Positions 22,735 to 34,805 of a DNA stretch of 64,000 bases are shown here, in pieces. The first letter of the stretch is position 1; every line of letters begins with the position of its first letter. The notes below the pieces were generated by a model that was not told the DNA's origin, ran no database searches, and saw nothing but the letters and a program-made list of their open reading frames with translations. This DNA is from Aralia elata (taxonomy: Eukaryota; Streptophyta; Magnoliopsida; Apiales; Araliaceae): NCBI GenBank assembly GCA_034770075.1, contig CM068378.1:42188508-42252507 (forward strand), in the 5' to 3' direction. A program made the translations under genes and the position numbers.

Positions 22735-25700
22735 ATCCTGCTGTTGGATAAAGCTTCAGTAGATGGATATGCAATGCTGTTCTCGAGAGTCCACTATCTC
22801 TATAGTGACTTTTCTTCATTCAATGATTTTACTAATCAAATGAAAGTGCCGCAACACATGTTTGAATCCAAGATGAGACTTAGGAACTATTCCTAGTTCT
22901 GTAATGAACTTTTCATCTAAACAATCAACTTGCAGCTTCATTTACAGCTATATACTTTGTCTTTGTCATTAAACCAGCAACTCTTTGCTGTTTGGAACTT
23001 TTCCAATTCACTGCACCACCTTTCAAGGTAACGATTTACCTTAAAGTGGATTTGTTATCGTCTTGGTCAGTCTGAAAAAACTTGAGTCTGTTTAGCCCTC
23101 TAGTTTTAATTCGGACCTACCATGAATTATGATTACATCTTCAATACCGGTTTAGTACTTAAAGATGTTTATCACTGTCTTACAGTGATCTTCTCTAGAA
23201 TATGACTGATCAACATCAATCCTAGTATATTTATTGCATGTATGATAATAACTCATGCGATCTCTCTTTTAATTGGGGACAATTTTAGAGAGATACACTC
23301 CACGGCTTATCATCATGAGACCTTTCTTGGAGTTTGCAATGCTAAACGCCTTTAGCATCGAATGAATATGCGTTCATTGGGTCAAGCCGAACATCCTTTT
23401 AAATCTATCTATATAGATTTCTATCCCCAATTTATAGGATGCTCCTCCCAAGTCATTCATGGAAGAATGTTTAGACAATTTTATCTTTACTGATTGTAGC
23501 ATTGGTGTGTTATTCCTTGTCGGTAGTATATCAACATATAATACCAAGAATGTTACAGTGCTCCCACTTACCTTTTTGTACACACTAGGTTCATTCTCAT
23601 TTTTGATAAAATCAAACTCTTTTGATTGTCTCATCAAAATGAATGTTCCATTTTTGAGAAGCTTGTTTCAATCCATAAATGGATCATTATAGCTTAAAAC
23701 ACGATTTGCTTCAACCTTTGAAACAAATTCCTCTGGCTGTATCATACATACATTCTCCTCAAGTCTTCATTGAGGAAGGGTGTCTCCACATCCATTTTTG
23801 CCAGATTTCGTAATAAGGTGCAATCACAAGCAAAATCCAAATGGACTTGAGCATTGCCCAGTAATAAAGTTTTATCATAGTCAACTCCTTGACTTTATTT
23901 GAAACCTTTTAAACAGGTCTAGTCTTATAGGTCTCCACCTTGCCATTTGCCCCAGTCTTTCTCTTAAAGACCCATATTCACACTCTTGGCACTATGCCCT
24001 TTTGTGGAGTAACCAGAGTCTATACTTGGTTCTCATACATGGAGTCCATTTCGGATTTCATGGCCATCTGCCATTTCTCTAAGTGTCTTCTACTCATAGC
24101 CTCATTGTATATAACTGGATCATCATCCTCTATGATGCGTACCTCATCATCATCCTCTATGATGAATCCATACCTCCCAAGTATCTTCGGTACTTTTCCA
24201 GATTTACGATTCGGTTGTGGTATAATAGGTCTATCTACAGGTTCCTCGATTCGACTTAAAGTGCTTTGTGGTTCTTGAACTCCTTCAAGATCTTTTACCC
24301 TCCCACTAGCTCCTTCAATGATAAACACCTTTATCTAAGAAGGCAGCGTGTAGGATTATAGTAATAATACCCTAAACTTACTTTAGGATATCCCACAAGT
24401 CTGCACTTGTCAGATTTTGTCCCAAACTTATCTTTGAAACCTTTTTCACATAAGCTGGACAACCCTTATCTTAACATACTTAAGATTAGGAATCCTCCCT
24501 ATCCATAACTTTTATGGAGTCTTGGGGCCAGATTTTTGAGGTTACCTTATTTTGTAGATATTCAGTCGTTTCTAGGGCATAACCCCAGATGGATACTAGA
24601 ATGTCGGTAAAAATCATTATGGACTGCACCATGTCCAACAAGGTACAATTTCTCCTTTTAGATACACCAATCAATTATTGCGTATCAGGAAGTGTCCATT
24701 ATGAGAAAATACCATTTTGAGATGATCTAGAAACTCATTGTACAAGTATTCTTTCCTCGATCTGATCAAAGAATCTTAATACTCTGTCAATATGCTTCAC
24801 TTCTGAATTCTTTGAACATTTCAAATAATTCAGACTTGTATTTCATCAAATACACATATTCAACTCTTTGAATGACCATCTCCTTTTCTTTTATTAGTTT
24901 GTTCAATTTGCAAAATAATTTTCATGTAAGTCAAGTATACAAAGTCTATCAAGTAATCTTCCAGTTTCAAACAAAACATTATCATTATAAATAGAACAAC
25001 AATTGTTCTTAAATATAATACCAGAACCTTCCTTGTCCAACAATGGAAGTAATAATGTTTCTAAAGAGAACTGGAACATAATAACAACTTATTAACTTAA
25101 TAGACTTGCCCGTAGGCAATGCTAAACTATAAGTTCCTACGGTTAATGCAGCAACCATTGCTTCATTCTCCACACGTAAGATTACTTATTCTTTGTTTAG
25201 CTTTCTACTTCTGCTTAGTCTCTGCATTGGATTGCATACGTGAGAACTACAGCCGGTATCCAATACCCAAGTAGAACCTTGACTTATAGAAAAATTTATT
25301 TCAATCATGAACAAACCCATATTTGTAACCGAAGCTTCATTAAGCTTCTTCTGGTTACCCTCTAGTTTTAATTCTAGTATCCAGGCTTATTGCAGTGGAA
25401 GCAAACTCCTTTGCTATCTGCATCAGTCTTGTTCTTATTGTCCTTTATTTTTGCCTTTCCTTTTACCTTCTTTCAATTGTTCTTCTTTTAAGAAGATCCT
25501 TTAGCCCTCTTCTGCTTCCTAGAAGAATCATCTACCAGTAAGACTTGGTCTTTCTTGGTTGGAAAGTGACTCTTTACAGTTTTCAACATGTTTAAGCAAC
25601 TCAGGCAGGCTGACATATAGCTTGTTCATGTGGAAATTCACAACAATTTGTGAGAAAGAGTCTGGAAGTGATTGCAAGATCAAATCTTGGATCATCTCTC

Positions 25701-26148
25701 CATCCATTAAAACCCAGTTGTCCCAATTGTTCAATCAAATTGATCATTTTAGGACATATGTCTGTACTGTAGTGCCATTGGTCATTCTAGATCGGAAGAG
25801 CTCCTTAGATATCTGATATCTAATAGTCCTACTTTCCTCACCCTTCAACTCCTTGAAGGTGCCGGAGTACAGTAGGAGCATCCATAGTTTCATGCTGACG
25901 CTGAAGCTCGTTACTCATAGATGCGAGCATGATGCATTGAGCCAACTGTGCATCATCTTGCCACTTTCTAAAAGTAGCAATCTCTTCCTCTGAGGCATTG
26001 TCTGCAACCATTGCAGGGATAGGTATATTAAGGACATAAGATAACTTTTCAGCCTTGAGAACTATTCTCAAATTCCTTAACTAGTCCGTGTAATTCGGTC
26101 CGGTTAATTAGCATCTAATATGCTATGCAGTGATAGCGAATTAGACAT
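22735..26148 (-). pseudogene. Copia-2 gag-pol (heavily degraded)
   Basis: Read leftward from the ATG at 26148. Recognisable pieces are gag (26071-25838, 25734-25528), protease with an intact DTGCSSH (about 25250), the integrase core around GVSKRRN (24674-24486), the acidic linker (24328-24020) and RT (23637-23374). RNase H traces lie at about 23100-22740 (EAKYIA-like, DNIA region). One of the paired catalytic aspartates of RT is deleted: the motif reads LYVDI where Copia-1 has LYVDDI. Frameshifts and stops are throughout. It cannot encode a working polyprotein. Confidence 0.9.
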
Positions 26149-28098
26149 CGTAAAATTCTGTAAATGAATTTGTAATTTAACAACATTTTAGCATACATTC
26201 ATTTTTAATTAATTACCAAAATAAATTAGGTCTTTATTTTAAATTGGTATCTCCCACTATTTTCATCAAACTATATTACCCTCATTATATAGTTCGGTAA
26301 TTCTAATTAAAGATTTGCTAGTGAGACTAAGGATCCCATTTTAGATGTATATAGCCTTGTGGTGACACAACAAACGATATATAAATAAATAGGTAAACAA
26401 CTATTGTCAATTACATCTCTATGTAACTCCTTGTATTTTGCCTCTTAGATTATTTTGATCAAGTGGTGACACATCCGAATCAAAATTATCCAAGTTAAGT
26501 CCATCCTAGCACTTCCATATATTCGAAAGAAAAACACTGTCCTTGTGGTGACACAACAAAACAGCATCGTTCAGTCTATGTATAAGCATCAAATGTGATA
26601 AAGCAACATCTTAAATATTTTAATACTTGCCTTGTGGTGACACAACAAACTCATATTAAATATTTAATACTCTATTGCTTTACCATGCTAGAAGGCGACG
26701 TTCGATATTCCAAATATCTTTGAACGCTTAGGACTTAATATAATTTCTTTGAGGGGTTTGTTATTATTTGTCTCATCTTGTTTAGCGCGCATGCACATAT
26801 ATATATAAAATACACGTCATATTATTTAACATGCGAAGCATGTTGTATAATATATAATATATACATAGCAAGCATGCACATATAGAATACTATATTCTAC
26901 CCGGATTGATTATGGACTTTTATTCTAGTTTGGTTCACTAGAGCCACCAAGTGAACCAAAAGGTCAAACCTAGGGTGCAAGAATTAAATTTAAATATAAC
27001 TATTACATTTAAACCCGGGCTCCATTACAAACGGGTCTTCAAGCGCTCCTTGCTCCTTTGTCTCCAATTCTTCAAGTAATTCTAACTAAACCTATTACAT
27101 AAACTATTTACAATAAATAGAAACCTTGATCAGCAGTCAAGGGGAGGTACATAGGAGGAAGATAGAATTTACATCAGGGAAAAACTAGAGAAGACGAGGT
27201 ACGCAGACCCCATTTATAAAACTCATTCATTCAAGCATCCACTAAAATAAATCCAATCACACATTGGTCAATAGTCCATAATCAATCCCTATTTATTATC
27301 ATACATATCTCTATATGTATCAATAAATAACATTCATCCCATGAATAATAAAATCATTCCATATATGCATTGATATCATTTAATGGGCAATATTAGTTAG
27401 TATAAAATTCAATTTCAACTCCAATTAGTTATCATGGAATCCAATTCCAACTCTAATTAGTTATCATGAAATCCAATTTTAATTAAAATAAACTTCTTTA
27501 TTTTAATCATATTCCAAATCAAAATAAACTCTTTTATTTTAATTTATCCAATTTTTTGAATAAAAATAAACTCCTTTATTTTTAATCAAATTCCAAATCA
27601 AAATAAACTCCTTTATTTTAATTAATATGGAAACCAATTTCAAGTTTAAAATAAACACCTTTATTTTTAACTTAAAATTGTTGGAAAATAAAATATGTTG
27701 AATCCTATTCCTTATCAAAATAAACATCTTTATTTTTTAAGGAAACATGGAATCCTATTCCATATGTGAATAAACTCCTTTATTCTAGGAAACATGGAAT
27801 CCTATTCCATATGTGAATAAACTCCTTTATTCTAGGAAACATGGAATCCTATTCCATATATGAATAAACTCCTTTATTCTAGTTAACGTAGAATCACATT
27901 CCAAGTTAAAATAAAACTTTTAATTTTAATCATATTCCAATTAAAATAAACCTTTTATCTTAATTGAAAATAAATAAAATCAAAATAAAAATAATAATAA
28001 AATAATTTTACACAAACAATTATGCCCAATTAAATTGTTCTAAACACATATCAATGTATATACCGAATCAAAACAATTAATAATTCGCATAAAGTTTG
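26149..28098 (-). other. Copia-2 leader with four stem-loop repeats
   Basis: Non-coding. The plus strand shows CCTTGTGGTGACACAACAAAC at or near 26355-26375, 26541-26560 and 26630-26650, with a diverged copy at 26457-26476. These are the homologues of the four Copia-1 leader repeats, at similar spacing (84-102 bp). The stem is the same but the loop is TCAC, not CACA. The stretch 27480-27980 is a degenerate series of AT-rich units around AAATAAACTCCTTTATT. The Copia-1-type GC palindrome cluster is missing here. An acceptor-like CATTTACAG precedes the gag ATG. Confidence 0.75.
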
Positions 28099-28111
28099 GC
28101 TCCTGATACCA
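28099..28111 (-). other. Copia-2 primer binding site (one-base insertion)
   Basis: Minus strand TGGTATCAGGAGC, one G more than the Copia-1 site, follows the LTR end CTGACA after one base. Confidence 0.85.
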
Positions 28112-28112
28112 C

Positions 28113-29921
28113 TGTCAGGTTTGTACATAGCGCGAATATGCAATCATATTACATAAATAGTGCGGAAGCGCGATAAAATCAGATTTTAAAATTTTATACA
28201 AACCATCACCATGATCTTTCTTTATGCACAATTATTAATTAAACGAAAGAGATGGAGAATAAGAATTATACCCTTGTAGAATTCTAGCTTCCTCAGGTAC
28301 AAGTTCACCTCCAATTCCTTCGCGTTCTCCTTGAATTCCACCGATTAAATTCCTTCCTTTGATCAACGTTAGCCACCCAAGTGTTTGGCCTCTAGAGGTG
28401 ATCCACCAAAGAATAATACTTGTTCAAGAAGATGAGTGTTGGCAAAACCCTAGTTTCTATCTCTATAGAAATTGTAAGTACTCTCTACAATTCTTATGCA
28501 AGAGTGTGTAACCCTAATCTATGATAAGACTTCTCTTATTTATAGATGTAGGAAAACCCTTCCCTAAACTATTTAGGATTAGGGTTTCTATTCTAATTAA
28601 ACTCCTTTAATTAAATTAAACTCCTAATCCAATTAGGAATTCATGTGAGAGTACTTCTATTAATTAATTCCCAATCACTATTAGGAATTAAATAATAGTA
28701 ATAGTAATAATAATAATAATAATAATAAGACTCCTCTTATTAATTTATATTTAATATTTCTAAAATATTAAATAATAAATATTAAGCTATTTAATTTATT
28801 CTATCTCCATAGACTAAATTAAATACACTTAACTTATTATTACAATTATGCCATTTACTTCTTAAATACATATTTTTCTTTTGCGGTGTGACCCTTTAGG
28901 TTCTCCATATTAAACCGGTTGTGAATAAATCAATTAGAACAATTCTAATCTTATTTAAACAAATAAATTAAACTATTTAATTCATTTAAATAAATAATAT
29001 TTATTCTACAATAAAGGTAAGCCCCCTTAGCGATCAACGACTTTCCAGATAATATAGATTTCAACATTAATCATAAAAGAACCTTTCAGTGCATAGTTAC
29101 CGTACAATTCAATCCTTCTACCATACAATGTCCCAATTAAATATAAGACATGGAATTACTGTCAAGTCTTATTTTATTTAATTATATATATTTCGATTCT
29201 CAAATGTACAACTCTAATTAATGCAAATTAGAAACTCCTTTCTAATTTCATTCTGCTTTGGCCAAAGACTTCTGAGTCGTCATTTATCGAATCACATAGG
29301 ACATTCTCTCCTTTTACTAGAAGTGGTAGATTCTTTATTGATCATTCACCTATCTCTATGTATAACTTATTATACCCAATCATACCATTTGATATACCCT
29401 AAAGGTCTTAAGGGACATGTCAAAGTATAACTCATCATACACAAGATACTATGATGATCTCAAGTCCAAGGATCACTTGTACTACTATCACTAGAGGAAT
29501 TCCTATTGACAGGCGAGTAAAACTCCATTAGGTATTCCTTAGCGAGCCACGTTAAGTGAACTTATTCTCTAATAAGCACCTACATACTTGCTTTAGTGTC
29601 TCCACACAAATGATTATGAGATCAATCATCCTCTTCATAAGAGCAAGCAACGTATGTACTAATCTATCCGGATTCACTAATCCCCTTTTTAGTAATCCAA
29701 CGATTAGGAACAATTTTAGTTTGTGAGCTATCTAGAATTTAGATCTCATTAGCATGATCACCATCATGATTCTAAAAACATTGCTCAAAACTATGGGTTT
29801 ATCACATTTAATATAACAGCACCATGTAGATAAAGTAAAATGCCTTTAACAAACGAATAAGATTACAAAGTATATGCTACATCATATCAAATATGATTGG
29901 CTTGTGTGCATACTACTTTCA
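28113..29921 (-). repeat. Copia-2 5' LTR
   Basis: Complete LTR: TGAAAGTAG at 29921 to CCTGACA at 28113 on the minus strand. It carries the TATA box (about 28540) and the trinucleotide run (28709-28727). Confidence 0.93.
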
Positions 29922-31176
29922 GCCCATACAAGGAATTGGTCCACTCAGCCACAAATCAATATAGGAAGCTAAGCGGTTGTTACACCAAGCACAAATTCCC
30001 CGCCCATACAAGGAATTATTCAACTCAACCACTATATCGATATAGGAAGCTAAGTGGTTCTCAAACCAAGCACAATCTCCTGCCCATACAAGGAATTGTA
30101 CAACTCAGCCACTAACATGAGTCCTTCATTGAAATCCCACCTAATTCCATCTTCCTCTTAACTTACTCTTTGCTTGATATGAATTCCTCATATTACATCA
30201 TCCATAACTCCTCGTGAGTTTACCTCATACTATTCCATAGTACAATCTCTATATAGCATCATGTTATAACTATTTAATCATTACAGATCATCTGTCATTT
30301 TACGATTTTAGCAGATCTCATTCTATCATCGACTCTTCTTACAATTCTTTCTTATCTTATGATCGTCTCATCCTACGATCTTCTTTATTCTTCTTTGTAA
30401 TCACGTTGTCTTATGATTAATGTTCCCTGTTCTTTTAGCTTTTCAGGTTCTTCTTTGAACCTAACATTTTATCATAATCTTGTCTCACATGAATTCTCTA
30501 TACTCTATTTGAGTTCATTCCTTATCAATTTATATCATTCTCATCTTATAAATATCGTCTATTTATTAACACCATCTTTATTATTGGAGTCAAGTAACTC
30601 CTGTTCTCATCTTTCATAACTCTTCAAGATTCTTCTTTGAATCTTCTTGTTTATATATTAAGTATTCCTTTAAGAATCTTAACTTCATTTATATTATTCA
30701 ATATTTTATTCGAGTTCACTTCGCGTCATGCTCATCTTCTTCTTATAACATTCTAGGACTTAACTCATCCTATACATCTATATATATAAAAAAATCACTT
30801 CTTAAACATACGCATCCATAATTCTATACTCGGTACATATCGGGTCCCTAACAGTGTTCAGTATAGCACCTGAGTGGTTTCCCACAAACAACCAACAAAC
30901 TAGTTCCCGTCTCGTCTACACTATCTCTCACAGCGAGTTAGATCGGTTGCTAGTTCGTATCAACCTCCACTCTCTGAAGGAATTATTTAGCCCCATATAC
31001 CATACATCAACCATTAAAGAATATAATTGTACTGTAATTATACTTAACTTCTTATTCTCGTACTATATCGCTTACTTTATTCGAGTTTATTCCTCATCAT
31101 CCCTATAGTCTTTTCTACGATTATAGCCTAAGGTACTCCTACCTAAGGTGTATAACCTATCAGCTCTGATACCAAT
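29922..31176 (-). other. Element A leader and primer site
   Basis: Non-coding. At 29922-30117 are the 79-bp units also seen in A-prime; 30118-31120 is AT- and CT-rich without a gene. On the minus strand the primer site TGGTATCAGAGC (31174-31163) lies two bases after the LTR end and is followed by the doubled CCTTAGG block (31124-31149). Confidence 0.8.
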
Positions 31177-32011
31177 TGTAACGACCCCAAAATTCATACA
31201 ATCCAACTTTCCACATCGGTTGTTAGCAATACATTCTCAATCTGACTTTACAACATTATTAAATGTTAAACTTAATAAAATGCCAAAATATTTTAATCTT
31301 TCAGTGTTCTTTTTCATCTTTCCCTGAATCACAACCTTTAGCATTACATATTCCAAAATTATATCCATTCTATGATTTATTTCATCATCATTTCGAAATA
31401 AGACCTTAAATCTCAGATTGTTATTCTTACACGTAGGATAATATAACTTCACATCAAAACAATAAAATCTTACAACTCATTGTAAATTACACATTTTAAA
31501 TCATCAAATACATTTATCAAACTCTTAATCATGGTTCAACATAACTACATCAACTATATTTATATGATCTTCATGCTACACTTTGTTCTATGCCTTTCAA
31601 GCATCACATAACATTACCTTGGATCTTTAACCTGCAAAAATGATTATTTGCAAGAATGAGCTTGACAGCTCAGCATATCTAACAGTTTGCATGCATCACA
31701 TAGCACATAGATAACATGCTCAACATATACATTGTAAACATCTGGCTTAACACATCATACAAAAGGATCAATACATATCAAATAAAGATTGAGTTCCATA
31801 ACTCAATCAGCATTCTTTACTCAACGAACGTAGTCATATTTTGACTTTGTCGTTTCATACTTGCAACATATATAAAATGCATCATGTTTTTTTACATCAA
31901 AGATTCTAAACAGTTAATCATTTAGTTCACATAACAAATAGGAACTGAAAGACTTGCCTTGCGAGTTGATTACAACTACCGCTACCTGCGCTTCACGAAT
32001 CCTACATAGCG
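31177..32011 (-). repeat. Element A 5' LTR, part next to the primer site
   Basis: It matches 16188-17020 of the other A LTR. It is broken at 32011 by element B. The last 94 bp (31918-32011) are present again at 42205-42298 on the far side of B. Confidence 0.93.
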
Positions 32012-34757
32012 TGTGACACCCCCAAATCCGGGTGCTTAATTTCCACTGATTTGGTGTTCACTATCTCAAACATTCACGTCTAACTACCCATAATTAAGAA
32101 CAATTAAATAAACTTAAGTAAACATCTTCCCAAAATGGGCTACATCACCAAACTGTTAAACAATCAAATCCCAGGTTATCTTAACCTTAATACATCAATG
32201 TGGAATAGAACATAATTTAAACAAGTCTTGTTACATAAAACATCAAATAGACAACAAGTCTTAAGCTACTTCTGCAATTTTCCCTTTCCTTTACTCATGG
32301 ACGGCTCGTCCTGCTTTTCTGGCTTAGCTGCAATGATTAGTGCAAGAGTGAGCAAACAATTGCTCACAAGAACGATAACAATAATATTTAAATGAAATGG
32401 ATTTCAACTGAGGAATAATAGTTTTCTGAATCTCAGTCAATAAATGATCAAAGTCTAAAAGCTCGTTAGAATGCTCGATTCAAGGAAAAATAGATTTCAA
32501 GATTTAGAAATTATATCTGAGGGTCACAAGACCTCGAACTATGTCCTAGGTTAACAAATATTTCTACTGTAACCTTTAACAGTCATATAGACTATGGACC
32601 TTCATCTCGTACTCAGGGGGATCAGCCCTTTGTACAATGTATTGTGCACAAACATTTTAACGTTGTCGCGTAAGTAATCCCCTATATTAGGGTTGTTCAT
32701 CTCAGTTTATCGTCTGAATCCGTACCAAAAGGAACTTGGCTTGCAACAAGTATAGAAAATATTCTAAGTCTTTGAATCGCTCATCAACTAAGGACTAGCT
32801 GAATCAATAAGGGTTTGCTAGTCTTTAATACATTCGATTCAACAATAAAGTTTGTTCAATAGAAACTATACTCGAAATTTGAATAACAAACTATGATTGG
32901 AATAAAGCTTAAGTATTAACATGATAGTAACCTTGCTTGAATATCAATAAGCTAAGGTCAATAAGCTTGCTCAATATAAATAAACTTGCTTTGAATAAAT
33001 TAACAAGTTAAAAGGGAAGAACAACTTGCCTCAAGCGTAGATTACAAATTAAATATCTCACGATCCTTAAACAACCTATACATTTAATTATAAAATGATA
33101 ACATAATTAGTCACAAGATTAAAAGCGTATTAAGCTTGCTCTTTATCTCATTTTATTATAATATCTCATTTAGCATACCACAAACAACAAATACTAGTTT
33201 AACAACCATCTTGGCAATTCAGTAGTCACTTAATTAAGTTTTAAACTTGTTTATAGCATCATAGCAGTATCATAAAGAAAATAAAAATTTAAAATTCTGG
33301 TTACTGTTCCCTCGCCGGGGCGAGAATTTTCTTAACAAAAAGGCTCGCCGGGGCGAGACTTCGCCGGGGCGAGACTTCGCCGGGGCGAAGATTTCCTTTA
33401 TAATTTTCTCGCTGGGGCGAGGATTTACAGCTCATTTCTCTCGCCAGGGCGAGAGACTCGGCAGTCGTCTCCTACAGTCACGAACCAGTGAAAACTTAGG
33501 CCAAATTTGGCCAAATTTTCCGAATTCTACCATCCAATACACAAATTAAATATACCCAGACATCATATAAAATACAAAACATTTACCCAACATGTTTACT
33601 AAACATTTTAATCATTCTAACACATAAACAACCAATTTAAACCCAAGAATTTCACTGTTAAACAATTTATTCAAGTTTTGGCCATTTTCATGAAATTAAG
33701 CCCTGTAACATCATCTTTCAACTAATTAAAACCATTCTTCTTGCATTATTCTTGTTTTTCATCATATAATTTTATATATATATACCATACATGAAATAAA
33801 ACTCTGTGAAAACCAAAACTCAATTCTAAACATACATTCATAAATTAACACCTTCAATTTAACTTATAATCATCATATAATCATCATATAATCATCTAAA
33901 ACATATTTACTTCCAATTACACCAAGAAATTCATATATTAAGCTAATAAATTTTATACAGAGAACTTCAATTGTTTAGAAAAATTGATTAGTCTCCTTTG
34001 ATGTTAGAAATCTTCTCTCCAATTTCAAACTCTTCTCTCAATCTCTCTCTTCTTCTTTCAAGACTCTGCTCTCACCTTTTTCTCTCAAGCTCGGTGTTTC
34101 TTCTTCTTCTTTTTTACAACTGACGTATCTTTAAAATATAAACTGATAACTTAATAAACAAATAATAACGTATAATCTAAATTTAATCCATCAGTTAAAA
34201 AAATTTCAAAAGCCTCTAAGGCTTGTTTGGTTAAATTAAAATAGAATAATCCATTATTTCCAACCAAAGGTCATAAGGCCTTGTTTGGAAAAACTAAATT
34301 AAAACTCCTTCCATTTATTTTAATAAATCATTATAACATATAGTTTTAAATGTCACACTTCTAATTTAATTGAACTTATTATTAAGTAAATTCAATTAAA
34401 CCTTACTAACTTAAATAATAAATTTATTTAACCAATAACAATAACACCAAATGAATTATATTATTCAAATAAATTATTTATTCAAATAAAACTTTTCATC
34501 ATCTAATTTAATTAGTAAATTAAATTAGAATAAACATAACAAATCACATTCAAATAACATTTAACATTATTAAACTTAACATATACCCATTCCACAAAAC
34601 TTAATAAATTATTTATTTAGCTCAATAAATTAATAAAAATATTTATATAATTCAATAAATATTTTTATTCAATCACAAAAATTGCATTCGTTATATCTTT
34701 CCCCCCTTAAAAGGATTATGTCCCCAGAATCACAACGCAATTAAATCGTCCGTTACA
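32012..34757 (-). repeat. Element B 3' LTR (2.75 kb)
   Basis: The plus strand runs TGTGACACCCCCAAATCC (32012) to CGTTACA (34757). The first 1.55 kb match 40661-42204. It includes the hairpin array and a GA-rich (minus strand) block at 34000-34130 like that of A and A-prime. No gene. Confidence 0.85.
33311..33455 (-). repeat. Array of six GC-rich hairpins in B LTR
   Basis: Stem CTCGCC/GGCGAG around GG occurs at 33311-33324, 33344-33357, 33361-33373, 33375-33390 (as CTTCGCC/GGCGAAG), 33408-33421 and 33438-33455 (as CTCTCGCC/GGCGAGAG). The flanking bases of the fourth and sixth change on both arms together. The other LTR has the same array at 41960-42104. Confidence 0.9.
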
Positions 34758-34770
34758 TTCTCCCCTCCTT
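34696..34770 (-). other. Doubled polypurine tract of element B
   Basis: Minus strand AAGGAGGGGAGAA then TGTAACGG (boundary 34758/34757), and 62 bp further AAGGGGGGAAAGA then TATAACGA (boundary 34696/34695). Each is preceded by a TTCTGGG(G)ACA word, so the pair is a tandem duplication. The outer copy keeps TG at the LTR start and is probably the functional one. Confidence 0.75.
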
Positions 34771-34805
34771 ACAAAGATTTTGTCCCCAGAATCGTAATAT
34801 AAAGA

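Larger units (their letters stand above)
20876..29921 (-). mobile_element. Copia-2: decayed Ty1/copia element
   Basis: Same family as Copia-1, on the minus strand. The 5' LTR is 29921-28113, the primer site 28111-28099, the leader runs to 26149, gag-pol is 26148-22735 and the 3' LTR is 22669-20876. The right flank is the A leader (GCCCATACAAGG). The left LTR lacks about 28 terminal bases and its flank is not the A leader, so no target duplication can be read. The coding region is much more decayed than in Copia-1 or Copia-3. Confidence 0.93.

Noticed and set aside
33311..33455. GC-rich repeats as a CRISPR array
   Set aside because: Units are 13-18 bp hairpins with irregular spacing and no spacers, inside a plant LTR.
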